Below are positions 1-8,392 of a DNA stretch of 64,000 nt, one piece after another. How positions within the stretch are numbered: the stretch's first letter is position 1; every line of letters begins with the position of its first letter. The DNA lies in NCBI GenBank assembly GCA_003151335.1, contig PLXE01000091.1, positions 62,001 to 126,000 on the forward strand, in the 5' to 3' direction. Below the pieces are notes generated by a model. It was not told the origin of the DNA and searched no databases. It saw only the letters and a program-made list of their open reading frames with translations. The translations under genes were made by a program, and so were the position numbers. The stretch is from Acidobacteriaceae bacterium. GTDB taxonomy: Bacteria; Acidobacteriota; Terriglobia; Terriglobales; Acidobacteriaceae.

Positions 1-97
1 TTCTTAGTCCTGGGATATGCGGAGAAACTGCCGCGCAGCCAGCGGCACTACGAAGGCGTGGCCGCGGCGGGAGTGTGAGAACCAGGTTGCGGCTTGT

Positions 98-853
98 CTA
101 GGGTTGGCTCAGCCCGGAACTTGCCGGCGGAGTATTCGCGCCTGGCAACGGAGCCGGAGTAAGCCCCATGAAGGTTGTCCCCAAGAACTTCCCCTGAGCA
201 TCAAAATTCCAGGTGAACAGCGCCGTTCCGGCATGGGCGCAGGCGTGGCAGCCATTGATCAGCGGATACCCCAGAATGAATTGCAATCCGTTGTTGGGGC
301 CCTGTTGCGTGTTGGGCCAAGTGGTGCCGTCGCGGTCGCCGGGCCAGACGCCGACTTTAGGGAACTGGTTCTGCACGTCCTGGAATTGAAAGCTCTGTTC
401 CATTCCCTTCTGGTCGAGCAGCTTCAGATCTTCGGCATTCACGATGGTGGGCGAGCCGTTCACCAGGAGCAGACCGTTGTTGGTGTTCGCGCGCAAGGGA
501 TAGACGATCCAGGCGACATCCACCGGACCGACGGGGTTAAACCCGCTCATGATGCCTACGTCGCCCCCGTTCTGCCGGTAGAGCATCTCGGTAAAGGCCA
601 CTGCGGCGGCAGGCGCTCCCGCCTTCGACATTTGGGCGATAAAGCACTCAGCAAAGCTGGGAGGTTGAGAAGCGTTGTCGCAGGCTTTGTGAGCATTGGC
701 GAGGAAGATGGACGGCATTTGCCAGACCGCCGAGGCGCCGATCTTGTTTTCCGCGGTCCCATCTTGTCCGGTGGGAGTTTTACTTGCCTGGTTCTGCGCA
801 ATCGCCGAACTCAGCAAAGCGGCAATTACGGCCAATTGCAGTGCTCTCCGCAT
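98..853 (-). CDS. Secreted protein of unknown function
   Basis: A 251-residue protein starts with a typical Sec signal peptide (MRRAL followed by a hydrophobic run ending near Ala-Gln), so it should be exported. The ATG at 853 is chosen over the in-frame TTG at 868 because a GGAGGG ribosome site sits 7 nt before it. The C-terminal third has a Cys-x2-Cys-x-His stretch (GCHACAHAG) in a small beta-rich region, which could hold a metal or form a disulfide; it is not a CxxCH haem site. I do not recognise the family. It is followed by 97 bases at the window edge in which I see no gene. Confidence 0.75.
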   Translation of the reverse strand: MRRALQLAVIAALLSSAIAQNQASKTPTGQDGTAENKIGASAVWQMPSIFLANAHKACDNASQPPSFAECFIAQMSKAGAPAAAVAFTEMLYRQNGGDVGIMSGFNPVGPVDVAWIVYPLRANTNNGLLLVNGSPTIVNAEDLKLLDQKGMEQSFQFQDVQNQFPKVGVWPGDRDGTTWPNTQQGPNNGLQFILGYPLINGCHACAHAGTALFTWNFDAQGKFLGTTFMGLTPAPLPGANTPPASSGLSQP

Positions 854-952
854 GGGGCGGCCCTCCAACAGCAGGTAGTAAGTCCAATGAGCAATGTACC
901 TGAGAGGAGAATTCGAGTCGAGACATCTTCTGCAGCGACAAGAGCGGACCGC

Positions 953-977
953 AAAAAAAGGCGGCCATTTGGCCGCC
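953..977 (-). terminator. Rho-independent terminator of the cold-shock gene
   Basis: Read on the minus strand, a GGCGGCCA/TGGCCGCC stem (960-977) is followed directly by seven T residues (953-959). It lies 27 bases past the cold-shock stop codon, so it should end that transcript. Confidence 0.9.
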
Positions 978-1003
978 CTCTTGTGGAGTCTCAGCTCGGG
1001 ACC

Positions 1004-1204
1004 TTAGAGAACCTGTACGTTCTCAGCCTGCCAACCCTTGGGCCCTTTGACTACGTTGAACGAGACAGCCTGGCCTTCCTGCAAGCTGCGGAAGCCTTCC
1101 GTCTGAATCGCAGAATAGTGAACGAATACGTCTTCCCCATTCTGACGGCTGATAAAGCCGTAGCCCTTCGCGTCATTGAACCACTTAACCGTTCCTTGTT
1201 CCAT
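1004..1204 (-). CDS. Cold-shock domain protein (CspA family)
   Basis: A 66-residue single cold-shock domain, the usual length of CspA-type RNA chaperones. Both nucleic-acid binding motifs are present: RNP1 (KGYGFI) and RNP2 (VFVHYSAI). The open frame extends further upstream, but the domain starts exactly at MEQGTVKWF and AAGGA lies about 12 nt before that ATG, so 1204 is the start. The protein binds single-stranded nucleic acid and melts RNA structure in the cytoplasm. It is a single-gene unit with its own strong terminator and is divergent from acpS. The roughly 250 bases between the two genes would hold the 5' leader; I see no clear promoter boxes there. Confidence 0.95.
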   Translation of the reverse strand: MEQGTVKWFNDAKGYGFISRQNGEDVFVHYSAIQTEGFRSLQEGQAVSFNVVKGPKGWQAENVQVL

Positions 1205-1459
1205 AGTGATACAAGTTCCTTCGATGTTGATATAGCGCAATTCGATCGGGATGTGAGGCGGCAGGGAGTGCGGTAAAGCAGGAACTGCTGCGTACAACGT
1301 CGATCAATCGAGCAACTTCATCATATCAGCCTATGCCGCAAAGCCAAAGCAATTCCTGCTCGCCGGCCTGTCCGGTCATCGAAGGAATGACAAAAACCAC
1401 TATTCTCAATATGTTACCTTGTTGGAATTGATCCGTTGGCGGACTGAGATAGTGGCTGA

Positions 1460-1855
1460 ATGATCGTAGGAACCGGCATCGACATTGCGGAGGTGGATCG
1501 CATCAAGGCCTCGATCGAGCGCTTTGGCCGGCGCTTTCTGGAGCGGGTATTTACCGCCGACGAGATTCATTACTGCGAGTCCAAAGCCAATAAGGCAGAG
1601 CGTTACGCCGGACGTTTTGCAGCCAAGGAAGCTGCCATGAAGGCCATCGGAACCGGTTGGAGCCGGGGCGTCACCTGGCACGATGTGGAAGTCCGGCGCT
1701 TCCCAGGTGGACGGCCCACGATGGCCTTTCACGGCAAGGCGGCGGAATTCTTCCAGAAACTCGGGGCGGTGCGCGCCCATCTTTCGATCACGCATACCGA
1801 GCGCCAGGCCATGGCCCAAGTCATCCTCGAATCTGACGAAGCGGTGAAAGCCTGA
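1460..1855 (+). CDS. acpS: Holo-[acyl-carrier-protein] synthase
   Basis: A 131-residue AcpS-type phosphopantetheinyl transferase that moves 4'-phosphopantetheine from CoA to the serine of apo-ACP, activating it for fatty acid synthesis. The Mg-binding residues are visible: D8 in GTGIDIAEV and E58 in RFAAKEAAMKA. Length matches the family (about 120-130). The start ATG gives the invariant MIVGTGIDI N-terminus; its ribosome site is weak. It lies 100 bases before aroC on the same strand. Confidence 0.95.
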   Translation: MIVGTGIDIAEVDRIKASIERFGRRFLERVFTADEIHYCESKANKAERYAGRFAAKEAAMKAIGTGWSRGVTWHDVEVRRFPGGRPTMAFHGKAAEFFQKLGAVRAHLSITHTERQAMAQVILESDEAVKA

Positions 1856-1955
1856 CAGTTCTGGATAAGTTATCCGCCGGTGCTTCACCGACCCACGCGA
1901 ACGGCCCACTGCTAAATCCCAACGCCATCAGCTACAATCAGCCTTTCCTATTGCT

Positions 1956-3134
1956 ATGTTGCGCTTTTCGACAGCCGGTGAGTCGCATGGGGAAGCTCTG
2001 GTCGCGCTGCTCTCGGGCATGCCCGCCGGAGTGGCGATCAATGTGGAGTTCGTGGATCGCGAACTGTGGAGGCGGCAGCAGGGGTATGGTCGCGGCGGAC
2101 GCATGCGCATCGAACGCGACCAGGCACACATCCTCAGCGGAGTGCGTCACGGCAAGACGATTGGCTCGCCGATTGCCATGCTGCTGGCCAATAAAGACTG
2201 GCAGAACTGGACGGAGGCGCTCCCGATCGAGGAGGGCGATCCGGCCAAGCACAAGCGCGTGGCTTCGCCTCGGCCGGGGCACGCCGATCTCGCCGGGGCC
2301 GTGAAGTACAACTTTTCCGAAGCGCGCTATGTGCTGGAGCGGGCCTCGGCCCGCGAGTCGGCGGCACGAGTCGCTGCCGGGGCTATCGCTAAACTGCTGC
2401 TACGCGCGCTTGGCATCGAGGTACTGAGTCATGTCATCGCCGTCGGTGGTGCCCGGCTGGAAGCGCCCGTCGATTGGGAAGCAATCCGCGCTCTGGCAGC
2501 GAAAAAAGAGATACTGCTCAGTTGTGCGGACCCTGCGATCGAAACCCTCATGAAAGAGCAAGTGGACGTTGCGCTGCGCACCGGAGATTCTGTCGGCGGG
2601 ATCTTTGAAGTGGTGGCTCACAATGTGCCGCCCGGACTTGGAACTTATGCGAATTGGGACGAGCGCTTGGACGCGCAGCTCGCCGCCGCCGTGATGTCGC
2701 TGCAGGCCGTAAAGGCGGTGGAGATTGGCGATGCGGTCCGCGGCGCAGCTTCCCTGGGTTCGACGGTGCATGATGAAATAGGTTACGAGCGCGAGCAGAA
2801 GGGCCCGTTCACCGGCTTCACGCGCCGGTCGAATCATGCAGGAGGCCTGGAGGGCGGGGTTTCCAACGGCGAAGAGATTCGCGTGCGGGGCTACCTGAAG
2901 CCGATTTCGACCTTGCGGCGTCCCTTGGGCTCGGTGGACTTTGCGACCCGCGAACCGGTGAAGGCCGCCTACGAACGGTCGGACGTTTGTGTCGTTCCCG
3001 CCGCCGGAGTCGGGGGGGAAGCGATGGTTGCGCTGACCCTGGCCCGGTGCGCGCTGGAGAAGTTCGGCGGCGATTCGCTGCTGGAAGTGCAACGGAATTT
3101 CCAAGGCTACTGCCAACAGTTGCGAAACTTTTAA
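1956..3134 (+). CDS. aroC: Chorismate synthase
   Basis: A 392-residue chorismate synthase, which converts 5-enolpyruvylshikimate-3-phosphate to chorismate with reduced FMN in the last shikimate step. The N-terminal signature (RFSTAGESHG), the GYGRGGRM block, the RPGHADL segment and the SNHAGGLEGG motif are all present and full length. Its stop codon is immediately followed by the ATG of def, so the two are translated from one message. Confidence 0.97.
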   Translation: MLRFSTAGESHGEALVALLSGMPAGVAINVEFVDRELWRRQQGYGRGGRMRIERDQAHILSGVRHGKTIGSPIAMLLANKDWQNWTEALPIEEGDPAKHKRVASPRPGHADLAGAVKYNFSEARYVLERASARESAARVAAGAIAKLLLRALGIEVLSHVIAVGGARLEAPVDWEAIRALAAKKEILLSCADPAIETLMKEQVDVALRTGDSVGGIFEVVAHNVPPGLGTYANWDERLDAQLAAAVMSLQAVKAVEIGDAVRGAASLGSTVHDEIGYEREQKGPFTGFTRRSNHAGGLEGGVSNGEEIRVRGYLKPISTLRRPLGSVDFATREPVKAAYERSDVCVVPAAGVGGEAMVALTLARCALEKFGGDSLLEVQRNFQGYCQQLRNF

Positions 3135-3644
3135 ATGCTCTACACAATCGTGAAATTCGGGGACCCGGTGTTGGAGAAACCGGCAGCCCCCATCACCGTA
3201 TTCGACGACGAGTTGCGCAAGCTTGTCGAAGACATGTTTGAGAGCATGTACGCGGCCCACGGCGTCGGTCTGGCGGCGCCGCAGATCGGCATCAGCAAGC
3301 GCGTGGCGGTGATTGATGTCAGCTTCAAGGAAGATCCTGACGCCAAGATCGTGCTCATCAATCCCGAGATCATCCACACCGAAGGGCGTCTCACTTCCAA
3401 CGAAGGCTGCCTGAGCTTGCCCGAATTTCGCGAGAAGGTGACGCGGCCGCGCTCGGTTACCGCGCGCGCGCAAAATGTGGAAGGTGAAACCATCGAGGTG
3501 AGCGGAGAAGAATTGCTGGCGCGCGCGCTGGTGCACGAAACCGACCATCTCAACGGCAAGCTTTATATCAGCCACATCAGCGCCCTGAAACGAGACATGA
3601 TGAAGCGCAAGATCCGCAAACTGGTCAAGCAGGGTGAATGGTAA
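3135..3644 (+). CDS. def: Peptide deformylase
   Basis: A 169-residue class I deformylase that removes the formyl group from nascent N-terminal methionine. Three family motifs are intact: GVGLAAPQI (43-51), EGCLSLP with metal ligand C92, and HETDHLNG, where H134, H138 and E135 form the metal and catalytic site. It starts at the base after the aroC stop and is followed by fmt, the enzyme that adds the same formyl group: the classic def-fmt pairing. Confidence 0.97.
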   Translation: MLYTIVKFGDPVLEKPAAPITVFDDELRKLVEDMFESMYAAHGVGLAAPQIGISKRVAVIDVSFKEDPDAKIVLINPEIIHTEGRLTSNEGCLSLPEFREKVTRPRSVTARAQNVEGETIEVSGEELLARALVHETDHLNGKLYISHISALKRDMMKRKIRKLVKQGEW

Positions 3645-3651
3645 CGCGCCC

Positions 3652-4608
3652 ATGATGGACCTGGTGTTCTGCGGGACGCCGCAATTCGCGGTGCCCACAC
3701 TGGAGAAGCTGGTGGCCGCCGGCTTCCGCGTGAAGCTGGTCGCAACCCAACCCGATCGTCCCAGCGGCCGCGGCATGACACTGGCGGAGTCGCCGGTGAA
3801 ACGAACTGCGCTCGCGCTCGGCCTCGCGGTCGCCCAACCCGAGAAAATCAAGAACAACGACGAATTTCGCGCGCAGTTGGAAAGCCTTGCGCCGGAAGCG
3901 ATCATCGTGGTCGGCTACGGCCGCATCATCCCGCAGTGGATGATCGATCTGCCGAAGCTCGGCAACATTAATCTTCATGCGTCGCTGCTGCCCAAGTACC
4001 GTGGGGCCGCGCCGATCCAATGGGCGATTGCGGCGGGGGAAAGTGTCACCGGCGTGACCACCATGCGCATCGATGCCGGCCTCGACACTGGGGACATTCT
4101 GCTGCAGTCCGAAGACCGGATCTCGCCTGAAGATACTGCGCTCACGCTGGCTTCGCGGCTGGCACACACGGGTGCCGGGCTCATGATCGCAACCCTGGCG
4201 GGCCTGGAGAACGGAACCATAGCGCCGTATCCGCAGGACAATGCCAAGGCCACGCTCGCTCCCATCCTCAAGCGGGAAGATGGGCTTGTTGATTTCTCGT
4301 GCAGCGCGCTGGATGCCTGGAACCGCTTGCGCGGATTTCAACCATGGCCGGGAGCGTTTACCAGCTTTCGGGGCAAAATGTTGCACGTCCACTCGGCAAT
4401 ACCGGTTTCCACAGTTGATATTGCACCGGCGGGTCACTTCGCAATCGATAGCGGTCGTCTGTTGATGGGCTTCGCGCAAGGTACGGCCCTCGAGGTCCGG
4501 GAACTGCAGGTGGAAGGCAAGAAGCGGATGACCGCCCACGATTTCATCAATGGCTATCGGCCGCGGAGCGATGAAGTTCTAGGCACCGCGCTGCGCTTTC
4601 CGCAGTAA
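3652..4608 (+). CDS. fmt: Methionyl-tRNA formyltransferase
   Basis: About 318 residues, close to the 315 of E. coli Fmt. It transfers formyl from 10-formyl-THF to Met-tRNA(fMet). The catalytic signature NLHASLLPKYRGAAPIQW and the DTGDIL segment are present, and a C-terminal tRNA-binding domain follows. Start choice is uncertain: an in-frame GTG at 3634 would overlap def by 11 nt, while ATG at 3652 or 3655 gives the expected N-terminus just before LVFCGTPQFA. It is the last gene of the aroC-def-fmt run. Confidence 0.95.
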   Translation: MMDLVFCGTPQFAVPTLEKLVAAGFRVKLVATQPDRPSGRGMTLAESPVKRTALALGLAVAQPEKIKNNDEFRAQLESLAPEAIIVVGYGRIIPQWMIDLPKLGNINLHASLLPKYRGAAPIQWAIAAGESVTGVTTMRIDAGLDTGDILLQSEDRISPEDTALTLASRLAHTGAGLMIATLAGLENGTIAPYPQDNAKATLAPILKREDGLVDFSCSALDAWNRLRGFQPWPGAFTSFRGKMLHVHSAIPVSTVDIAPAGHFAIDSGRLLMGFAQGTALEVRELQVEGKKRMTAHDFINGYRPRSDEVLGTALRFPQ

Positions 4609-4694
4609 ATCGACAACGCCAAAGTCGCGGTGCTTGGGAGTCCAGTCGCCCTGGCATCTGTACAGGCTGCACGTCAACAGGAAAGAGGTTCGCA

Positions 4695-5576
4695 ATGAAA
4701 ATCGCATTTCTCGGATTGGGCAATATGGGAAGCCACATGGCCCGTCATCTGCATCACGCCGGGCATGACGTCACGGTGTGGAACCGGACTCTATCGAAAG
4801 CGGACGGACTACGCGCCCAAGGCGCCAAGGTAGGCAAATCGGCCGGCGAGACCGTGAAAGACGCGGAGGCCGTCATTACCATGCTGGCCGATGATCACGC
4901 GGTTGAATCGGCTGTATTGCATTCAGGAGGAGTACTGGACCATCTGCCCAGCGGTGCGGTGCACATCTCGATGAGCACCATTAGCGTCGCATTGTCTCAG
5001 AAGCTGGCCGAAGAGCATGGCAAGCGCGGGCAGCAATACATTGCCGCCCCGGTATTTGGACGACCCGAAGCCGCGGAAGCAGGAAAGTTGTTTGTGGTGG
5101 CGGCGGGAGACAAGTCGGCCGTGGAACGCTGCAAGCCGCTACTGGAGGTGTTGGGGCAACGTGTGTTCGTCATCGGCGACAAACCGGAAATGGCGAACGT
5201 GGTAAAGCTGAGCGGCAACTTCCTGATTGCTTCGGTGATCGAGTCGTTGGGAGAAGCGATTGCCCTCACGCGCAAGTACGGCATCGATCCGCACGCCTAT
5301 GTGGAGTTTCTCACCAATTCTCTGTTCGCCGCCCCGGTATATAAGACCTATGGCAGCATCATCGCTGAAGAAAAATATCAGCCTGCGGGCTTCAAACTGC
5401 GGCTGGGGCTGAAAGATGTCCGGCTTGCCCTGGCCGCGGCTGAAGCTGTTGATGCGCCTCTGCCCTTCGCCAGTGTAGTGCGCGATCACATGCTGACCGC
5501 CATTGGCCATGGCATGGAGGACATGGACTGGAGTTCGACGGCAAGACTGGCGGCAGAAAATGCCGGGCTGAAGTGA
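4695..5576 (+). CDS. NAD(P)-dependent beta-hydroxyacid dehydrogenase family protein
   Basis: A 293-residue member of the 3-hydroxyisobutyrate/GLYR1-type dehydrogenases. The N-terminal Rossmann motif GLGNMG (residues 7-12) binds NAD(P), and the helix VVKLSGNFLI carries the conserved catalytic lysine and asparagine. The C-terminal all-alpha domain is complete. The substrate cannot be told from sequence: 3-hydroxyisobutyrate, tartronate semialdehyde or succinic semialdehyde are possible. A strong AGGAAAGAGG site precedes the ATG. It sits between fmt and a MarR regulator on the same strand, without close coupling. Confidence 0.88.
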   Translation: MKIAFLGLGNMGSHMARHLHHAGHDVTVWNRTLSKADGLRAQGAKVGKSAGETVKDAEAVITMLADDHAVESAVLHSGGVLDHLPSGAVHISMSTISVALSQKLAEEHGKRGQQYIAAPVFGRPEAAEAGKLFVVAAGDKSAVERCKPLLEVLGQRVFVIGDKPEMANVVKLSGNFLIASVIESLGEAIALTRKYGIDPHAYVEFLTNSLFAAPVYKTYGSIIAEEKYQPAGFKLRLGLKDVRLALAAAEAVDAPLPFASVVRDHMLTAIGHGMEDMDWSSTARLAAENAGLK

Positions 5577-5612
5577 CTGCCGGAACGGATTGGGATGAGC
5601 ATATTGCTTTAA

Positions 5613-5630
5613 TGTTGTACTATCTCAACA
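5613..5630. promoter_or_regulatory. Candidate MarR operator
   Basis: An 18-bp imperfect palindrome with TGTTG and CAACA arms separated by 8 nt lies 9 nt before the MarR start codon, where an autorepressor would block transcription. The adjoining TTTAATGTT (5608-5616) recurs upstream of the pirin gene. Confidence 0.4.
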
Positions 5631-5639
5631 GAGGCAATC

Positions 5640-6098
5640 GTGACCCGAACTCAGTCCAATCAAGCGCAGCAACGTATGGTGTTGGGTACTTATGTCAAGT
5701 TGATGCGCGCCGCCAACTCGGCCCGCAACTATGCTAGCCGGAGCCTCAGTAGCGCCCACTTGACCCCGACCCAATTCGCTGTCCTGGAAGCTCTATATCA
5801 CTTGGGACCGATGTCGCTGTCGGACATCGCCCGGAAAGTTCTGACCACGGGAGGAAATTTGACGATGGTGGTCGGCAATCTGGAGAAGCTAGGTCTGGCG
5901 CGCCGGCAGAGCTGTCCGGAAGACAGACGCGTGTTGATCGTGGCGCTCACCGCCAAGGGCAAGACCCTGCTGCGGGACATCTTTCCCAGGCACGCCGCCG
6001 CCATTGTTGGATTCCTCGGTGTGCTTAGCACAGAAGAGCAGGAGCGTCTTGGGGACCTCTGCCGGAAGCTGGGGAAACAGGCGAGATTCTCCGTCTGA
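5640..6098 (+). CDS. MarR-family transcriptional regulator
   Basis: A 152-residue winged-helix regulator. The HTH region (LTPTQFAVLEAL...LSDIARKVLTTGGNLTMVVGNLEKLGLARR) and the wing signature with CPEDRRVLIVALT are typical of MarR proteins, which act as dimers and usually repress their own and a neighbouring gene. The start is GTG, supported by AGAGG 5 nt upstream. The next gene downstream encodes a pirin, a common partner of MarR regulators. The ligand is unknown. Confidence 0.9.
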   Translation: MTRTQSNQAQQRMVLGTYVKLMRAANSARNYASRSLSSAHLTPTQFAVLEALYHLGPMSLSDIARKVLTTGGNLTMVVGNLEKLGLARRQSCPEDRRVLIVALTAKGKTLLRDIFPRHAAAIVGFLGVLSTEEQERLGDLCRKLGKQARFSV

Positions 6099-6143
6099 CC
6101 CGCATTACCGCGGAAAAGAAGTGCGGGCATATGCCCGTGGGCA

Positions 6144-6281
6144 CTGTGCCGTCCCTGAAGGGACTCGGATCGTTCTCCCCCTTACCCAGCACTCCGCCTG
6201 CGGCTCCGTGCTGGGCTAAGCTGTACCGCGCCTGCCTCCACCCCAGATCGCGCAAAAGCGGCGCGACCTGGGGACCCCGGC
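6144..6281 (+). repeat. Dispersed intergenic palindromic repeat, copy A
   Basis: It begins with GTGCCGTCCCTGAAGGGAC, then a stem built on TTACCCAGC/GCTGGGCTAAG, and ends with a GCGCAAAA...GGCGC hairpin followed by GGGGACCCCGG. Its 6182-6222 segment (41 bases) is identical to 48169-48209 in copy D. A separate perfect 14-bp palindrome CGGGCATATGCCCG lies just before it at 6124-6137. No gene is seen between 6099 and 6453 apart from this repeat and the pirin leader. Confidence 0.8.
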
Positions 6282-6402
6282 TACGGCGCTAGATTTTCTG
6301 CTAGCAAATCTCACTGCGAATACCACGTTTTGTTCTCCCGCACGCTATAAAGGCTCGCACTACAACCGTTCTGGAATTGCTCTAGTTACTTTGTCCTTGA
6401 AT

Positions 6403-6420
6403 CTTTATTTAATGTTAAAG
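6403..6420. promoter_or_regulatory. Candidate MarR-type operator upstream of pirin
   Basis: CTTTA and TAAAG arms with an 8-nt spacer form an 18-bp site with the same geometry as the palindrome before the MarR gene. It contains the shared 9-mer TTTAATGTT (6408-6416), which is AT-rich against a GC-rich background. Assignment to the MarR protein is an inference. Confidence 0.35.
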
Positions 6421-6453
6421 CATCTTATGGATAACGGATTCAGGAGGAACATC

Positions 6454-7158
6454 ATGATCACCATCAGGCCGTCCGAAGAGCGCGGACACAACAACCACGG
6501 CTGGTTGGATACCCATTTCACCTTCTCATTCGCCGATTACTTCGATCCCAAGCACATGGGTTTTCGCGACTTGCGGGTCATTAACGAGGACTGGATCAGC
6601 GCCGGCAAGGGTTTCGGAATGCATCCGCACCGCGACATGGAAATCATCACCTACATCATCGAAGGCGAGCTGAGCCATCGCGACAGCACCGGACGCGGAG
6701 CTGCCATCAAGCAGAACGACGTGCAGCGCATGTCGGCGGGCACCGGCGTCATGCATAGCGAGGTCAATCAGTCCGAGAAGCCAGCCCACCTGTTGCAGAT
6801 ATGGATTTTGCCGGAGGCGGAAGGGTTGAAGCCCAGCTACGAAGACCGCACCTTCCCGGTTGAAGAGAAACGGAACCAGCTGCGGCTGATCGCGTCGCAC
6901 GACGGGCGCGAGGGCTCGACCACCATCAACCAGGACACCAGCGTGTATGCTTCCCTGCTCGAAGGCGGCAAGAAAATTGAGCTCGAACTACAGCCCGGCC
7001 GTCATGCCTGGGTGCAGTTGGTCAAAGGGGATCTCGACGTAAACGGCAGCAGGCTGACCAAAGGCGATGGCGCGGCGATCAGCGGCGAAACCGAACTGCA
7101 ACTGACGAGTGCTGTGCCCAACGGCGAGGCGGAATTTTTACTGTTCGATTTGGCGTAA
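6454..7158 (+). CDS. Pirin family protein (bicupin)
   Basis: A 234-residue pirin-like protein; bacterial pirins are about 230 residues. The N-terminal cupin carries the metal ligands in HPHRDMEIITYIIEGELSHRDS (His-x-His and a later His) and a downstream glutamate in the GTGVMHSEVN block. Some bacterial pirins have quercetin dioxygenase activity and others act as redox-responsive regulators, so the reaction here is open. The ATG at 6454 has an ideal AGGAGG site 6 nt upstream; the longer frame from 6391 is non-coding leader. The adjacent MarR gene suggests stress- or aromatic-responsive control. Confidence 0.92.
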   Translation: MITIRPSEERGHNNHGWLDTHFTFSFADYFDPKHMGFRDLRVINEDWISAGKGFGMHPHRDMEIITYIIEGELSHRDSTGRGAAIKQNDVQRMSAGTGVMHSEVNQSEKPAHLLQIWILPEAEGLKPSYEDRTFPVEEKRNQLRLIASHDGREGSTTINQDTSVYASLLEGGKKIELELQPGRHAWVQLVKGDLDVNGSRLTKGDGAAISGETELQLTSAVPNGEAEFLLFDLA

Positions 7159-7182
7159 TTCCGTTGCCGTCCCGGTGGTCGC

Positions 7183-8382
7183 TTAATCGGCTCCGTGGGC
7201 TGCAAGCGCGACCAGTAACGGCTCTTCCTTCTTCTCCGGCCAGGGCGGCAGGAGTTTCACCAAAACCCCCAGGATGACCAACGGCAGGACCGTCAGCACG
7301 ATTGCCGTCAACAATCCTTCGCGGGCCACGATGCCCATCTTGTAGGTGGTGTAGCCGAGAAAGCTCTTGGAGAATAGCTGGCCGCCAATGACGACATTCC
7401 AGCGCATGGCGAAAATGCCAATCATGGTCAAACATCCGGCAGTCACGTAAATCCGTTTGCGCAGCTTTTCCGCCAGCTTCACCACCTGGGTCAGGCCAAT
7501 CAGCAAAATCGGAAGGACCGTACCTAACAGGATTTGAATCACCACCTGCGACAGGAACAAACGCGTGTGCACCATGAAATCGAGGCTGCGGAACGATTCG
7601 TCGGCTTCGTAAATCCGGTGGATCAGGTCCAGCATTTCCAGGCTGAAGTCGATGATGAAGGTGTAGAACAGGTATTTCGCCACCGTGTCCACGCAGTCCA
7701 TATCAATCGGTTCCCGGCGGACCAGGCACATGAGCATATAAAGCAACATCACGGTGGCAATGCCTGAGACCATGGCGGAGAAAAGGAACACAACGGGCAT
7801 CAGCGGCGAAGACCACCACGGGTTCGCCTTGATCGAACCAAAAATAAAGCCGACATAGCCGTGCAGCAAGAACGCCGACGGAATGCCGATCACCGTGACC
7901 AGCCAACCCACTCGCTCGTCAATATGCAGCGCACGCTCGCTGATGTTGGTGGAACCCAGGGTCAGCACCCGGTACACCAATCGCTTCCAGCCGGTTGTGC
8001 ATTGCGACATCACCACGATGTCGCGCCGATAGTCGAGCCAGATCTCCACCACCAGCACAGCCAGCAGATACCACAGGTACACGAAGCCAAACATCGCCAT
8101 CGCAGAAGATCGGTGGGGCGTCAGGTACATTTCGAACGAACGCTCCGGATGCCCCAGATGCAGCTGCAAAGGCAGGGGAGCGACGATCAGGAAAGCCAGC
8201 GCCGTCAGCAGGGCCAGCCGATACGTGGGCTTGACCGCCTTAACCATGAACACACGTTCCAGCGATGCCAGAATGAACGCGCCGGCCACCAGTCCCGTGA
8301 GGAACGGGTAAAGCACGATGAGAACGCTCCATTGGAGTTCCACTTCGTTCGGATACATGAAGCCTTCAACCGGAATCTGCAA
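7183..8382 (-). CDS. NrfD/PsrC-like quinone-interacting membrane subunit
   Basis: A hydrophobic protein of about 399 residues with eight or more membrane segments, matching the NrfD family that exchanges electrons with (mena)quinone for a partner ferredoxin subunit. The start is debatable: TTG at 8382 is preceded by AAGGAG with 6-nt spacing; ATG at 8409 would overlap the upstream ferredoxin gene by 17 nt, and ATG at 8358 would be shorter. It is the third gene of a cytochrome c, iron-sulfur protein and NrfD operon. No molybdopterin or nitrite-reductase catalytic subunit lies nearby, so the terminal reaction is unknown. Confidence 0.85.
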   Translation of the reverse strand: MQIPVEGFMYPNEVELQWSVLIVLYPFLTGLVAGAFILASLERVFMVKAVKPTYRLALLTALAFLIVAPLPLQLHLGHPERSFEMYLTPHRSSAMAMFGFVYLWYLLAVLVVEIWLDYRRDIVVMSQCTTGWKRLVYRVLTLGSTNISERALHIDERVGWLVTVIGIPSAFLLHGYVGFIFGSIKANPWWSSPLMPVVFLFSAMVSGIATVMLLYMLMCLVRREPIDMDCVDTVAKYLFYTFIIDFSLEMLDLIHRIYEADESFRSLDFMVHTRLFLSQVVIQILLGTVLPILLIGLTQVVKLAEKLRKRIYVTAGCLTMIGIFAMRWNVVIGGQLFSKSFLGYTTYKMGIVAREGLLTAIVLTVLPLVILGVLVKLLPPWPEKKEEPLLVALAAHGAD

Positions 8383-8392
8383 CAGGAGCTCC

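Noticed and set aside
17-1276. Long plus-strand frame across the secreted and cold-shock genes
   Set aside because: It is antisense to two supported genes, lacks a ribosome site and has no family resemblance.
2400-3905. 501-residue minus-strand frame opposite aroC, def and fmt
   Set aside because: High GC leaves the opposite strand open; the sense genes have full catalytic motifs.
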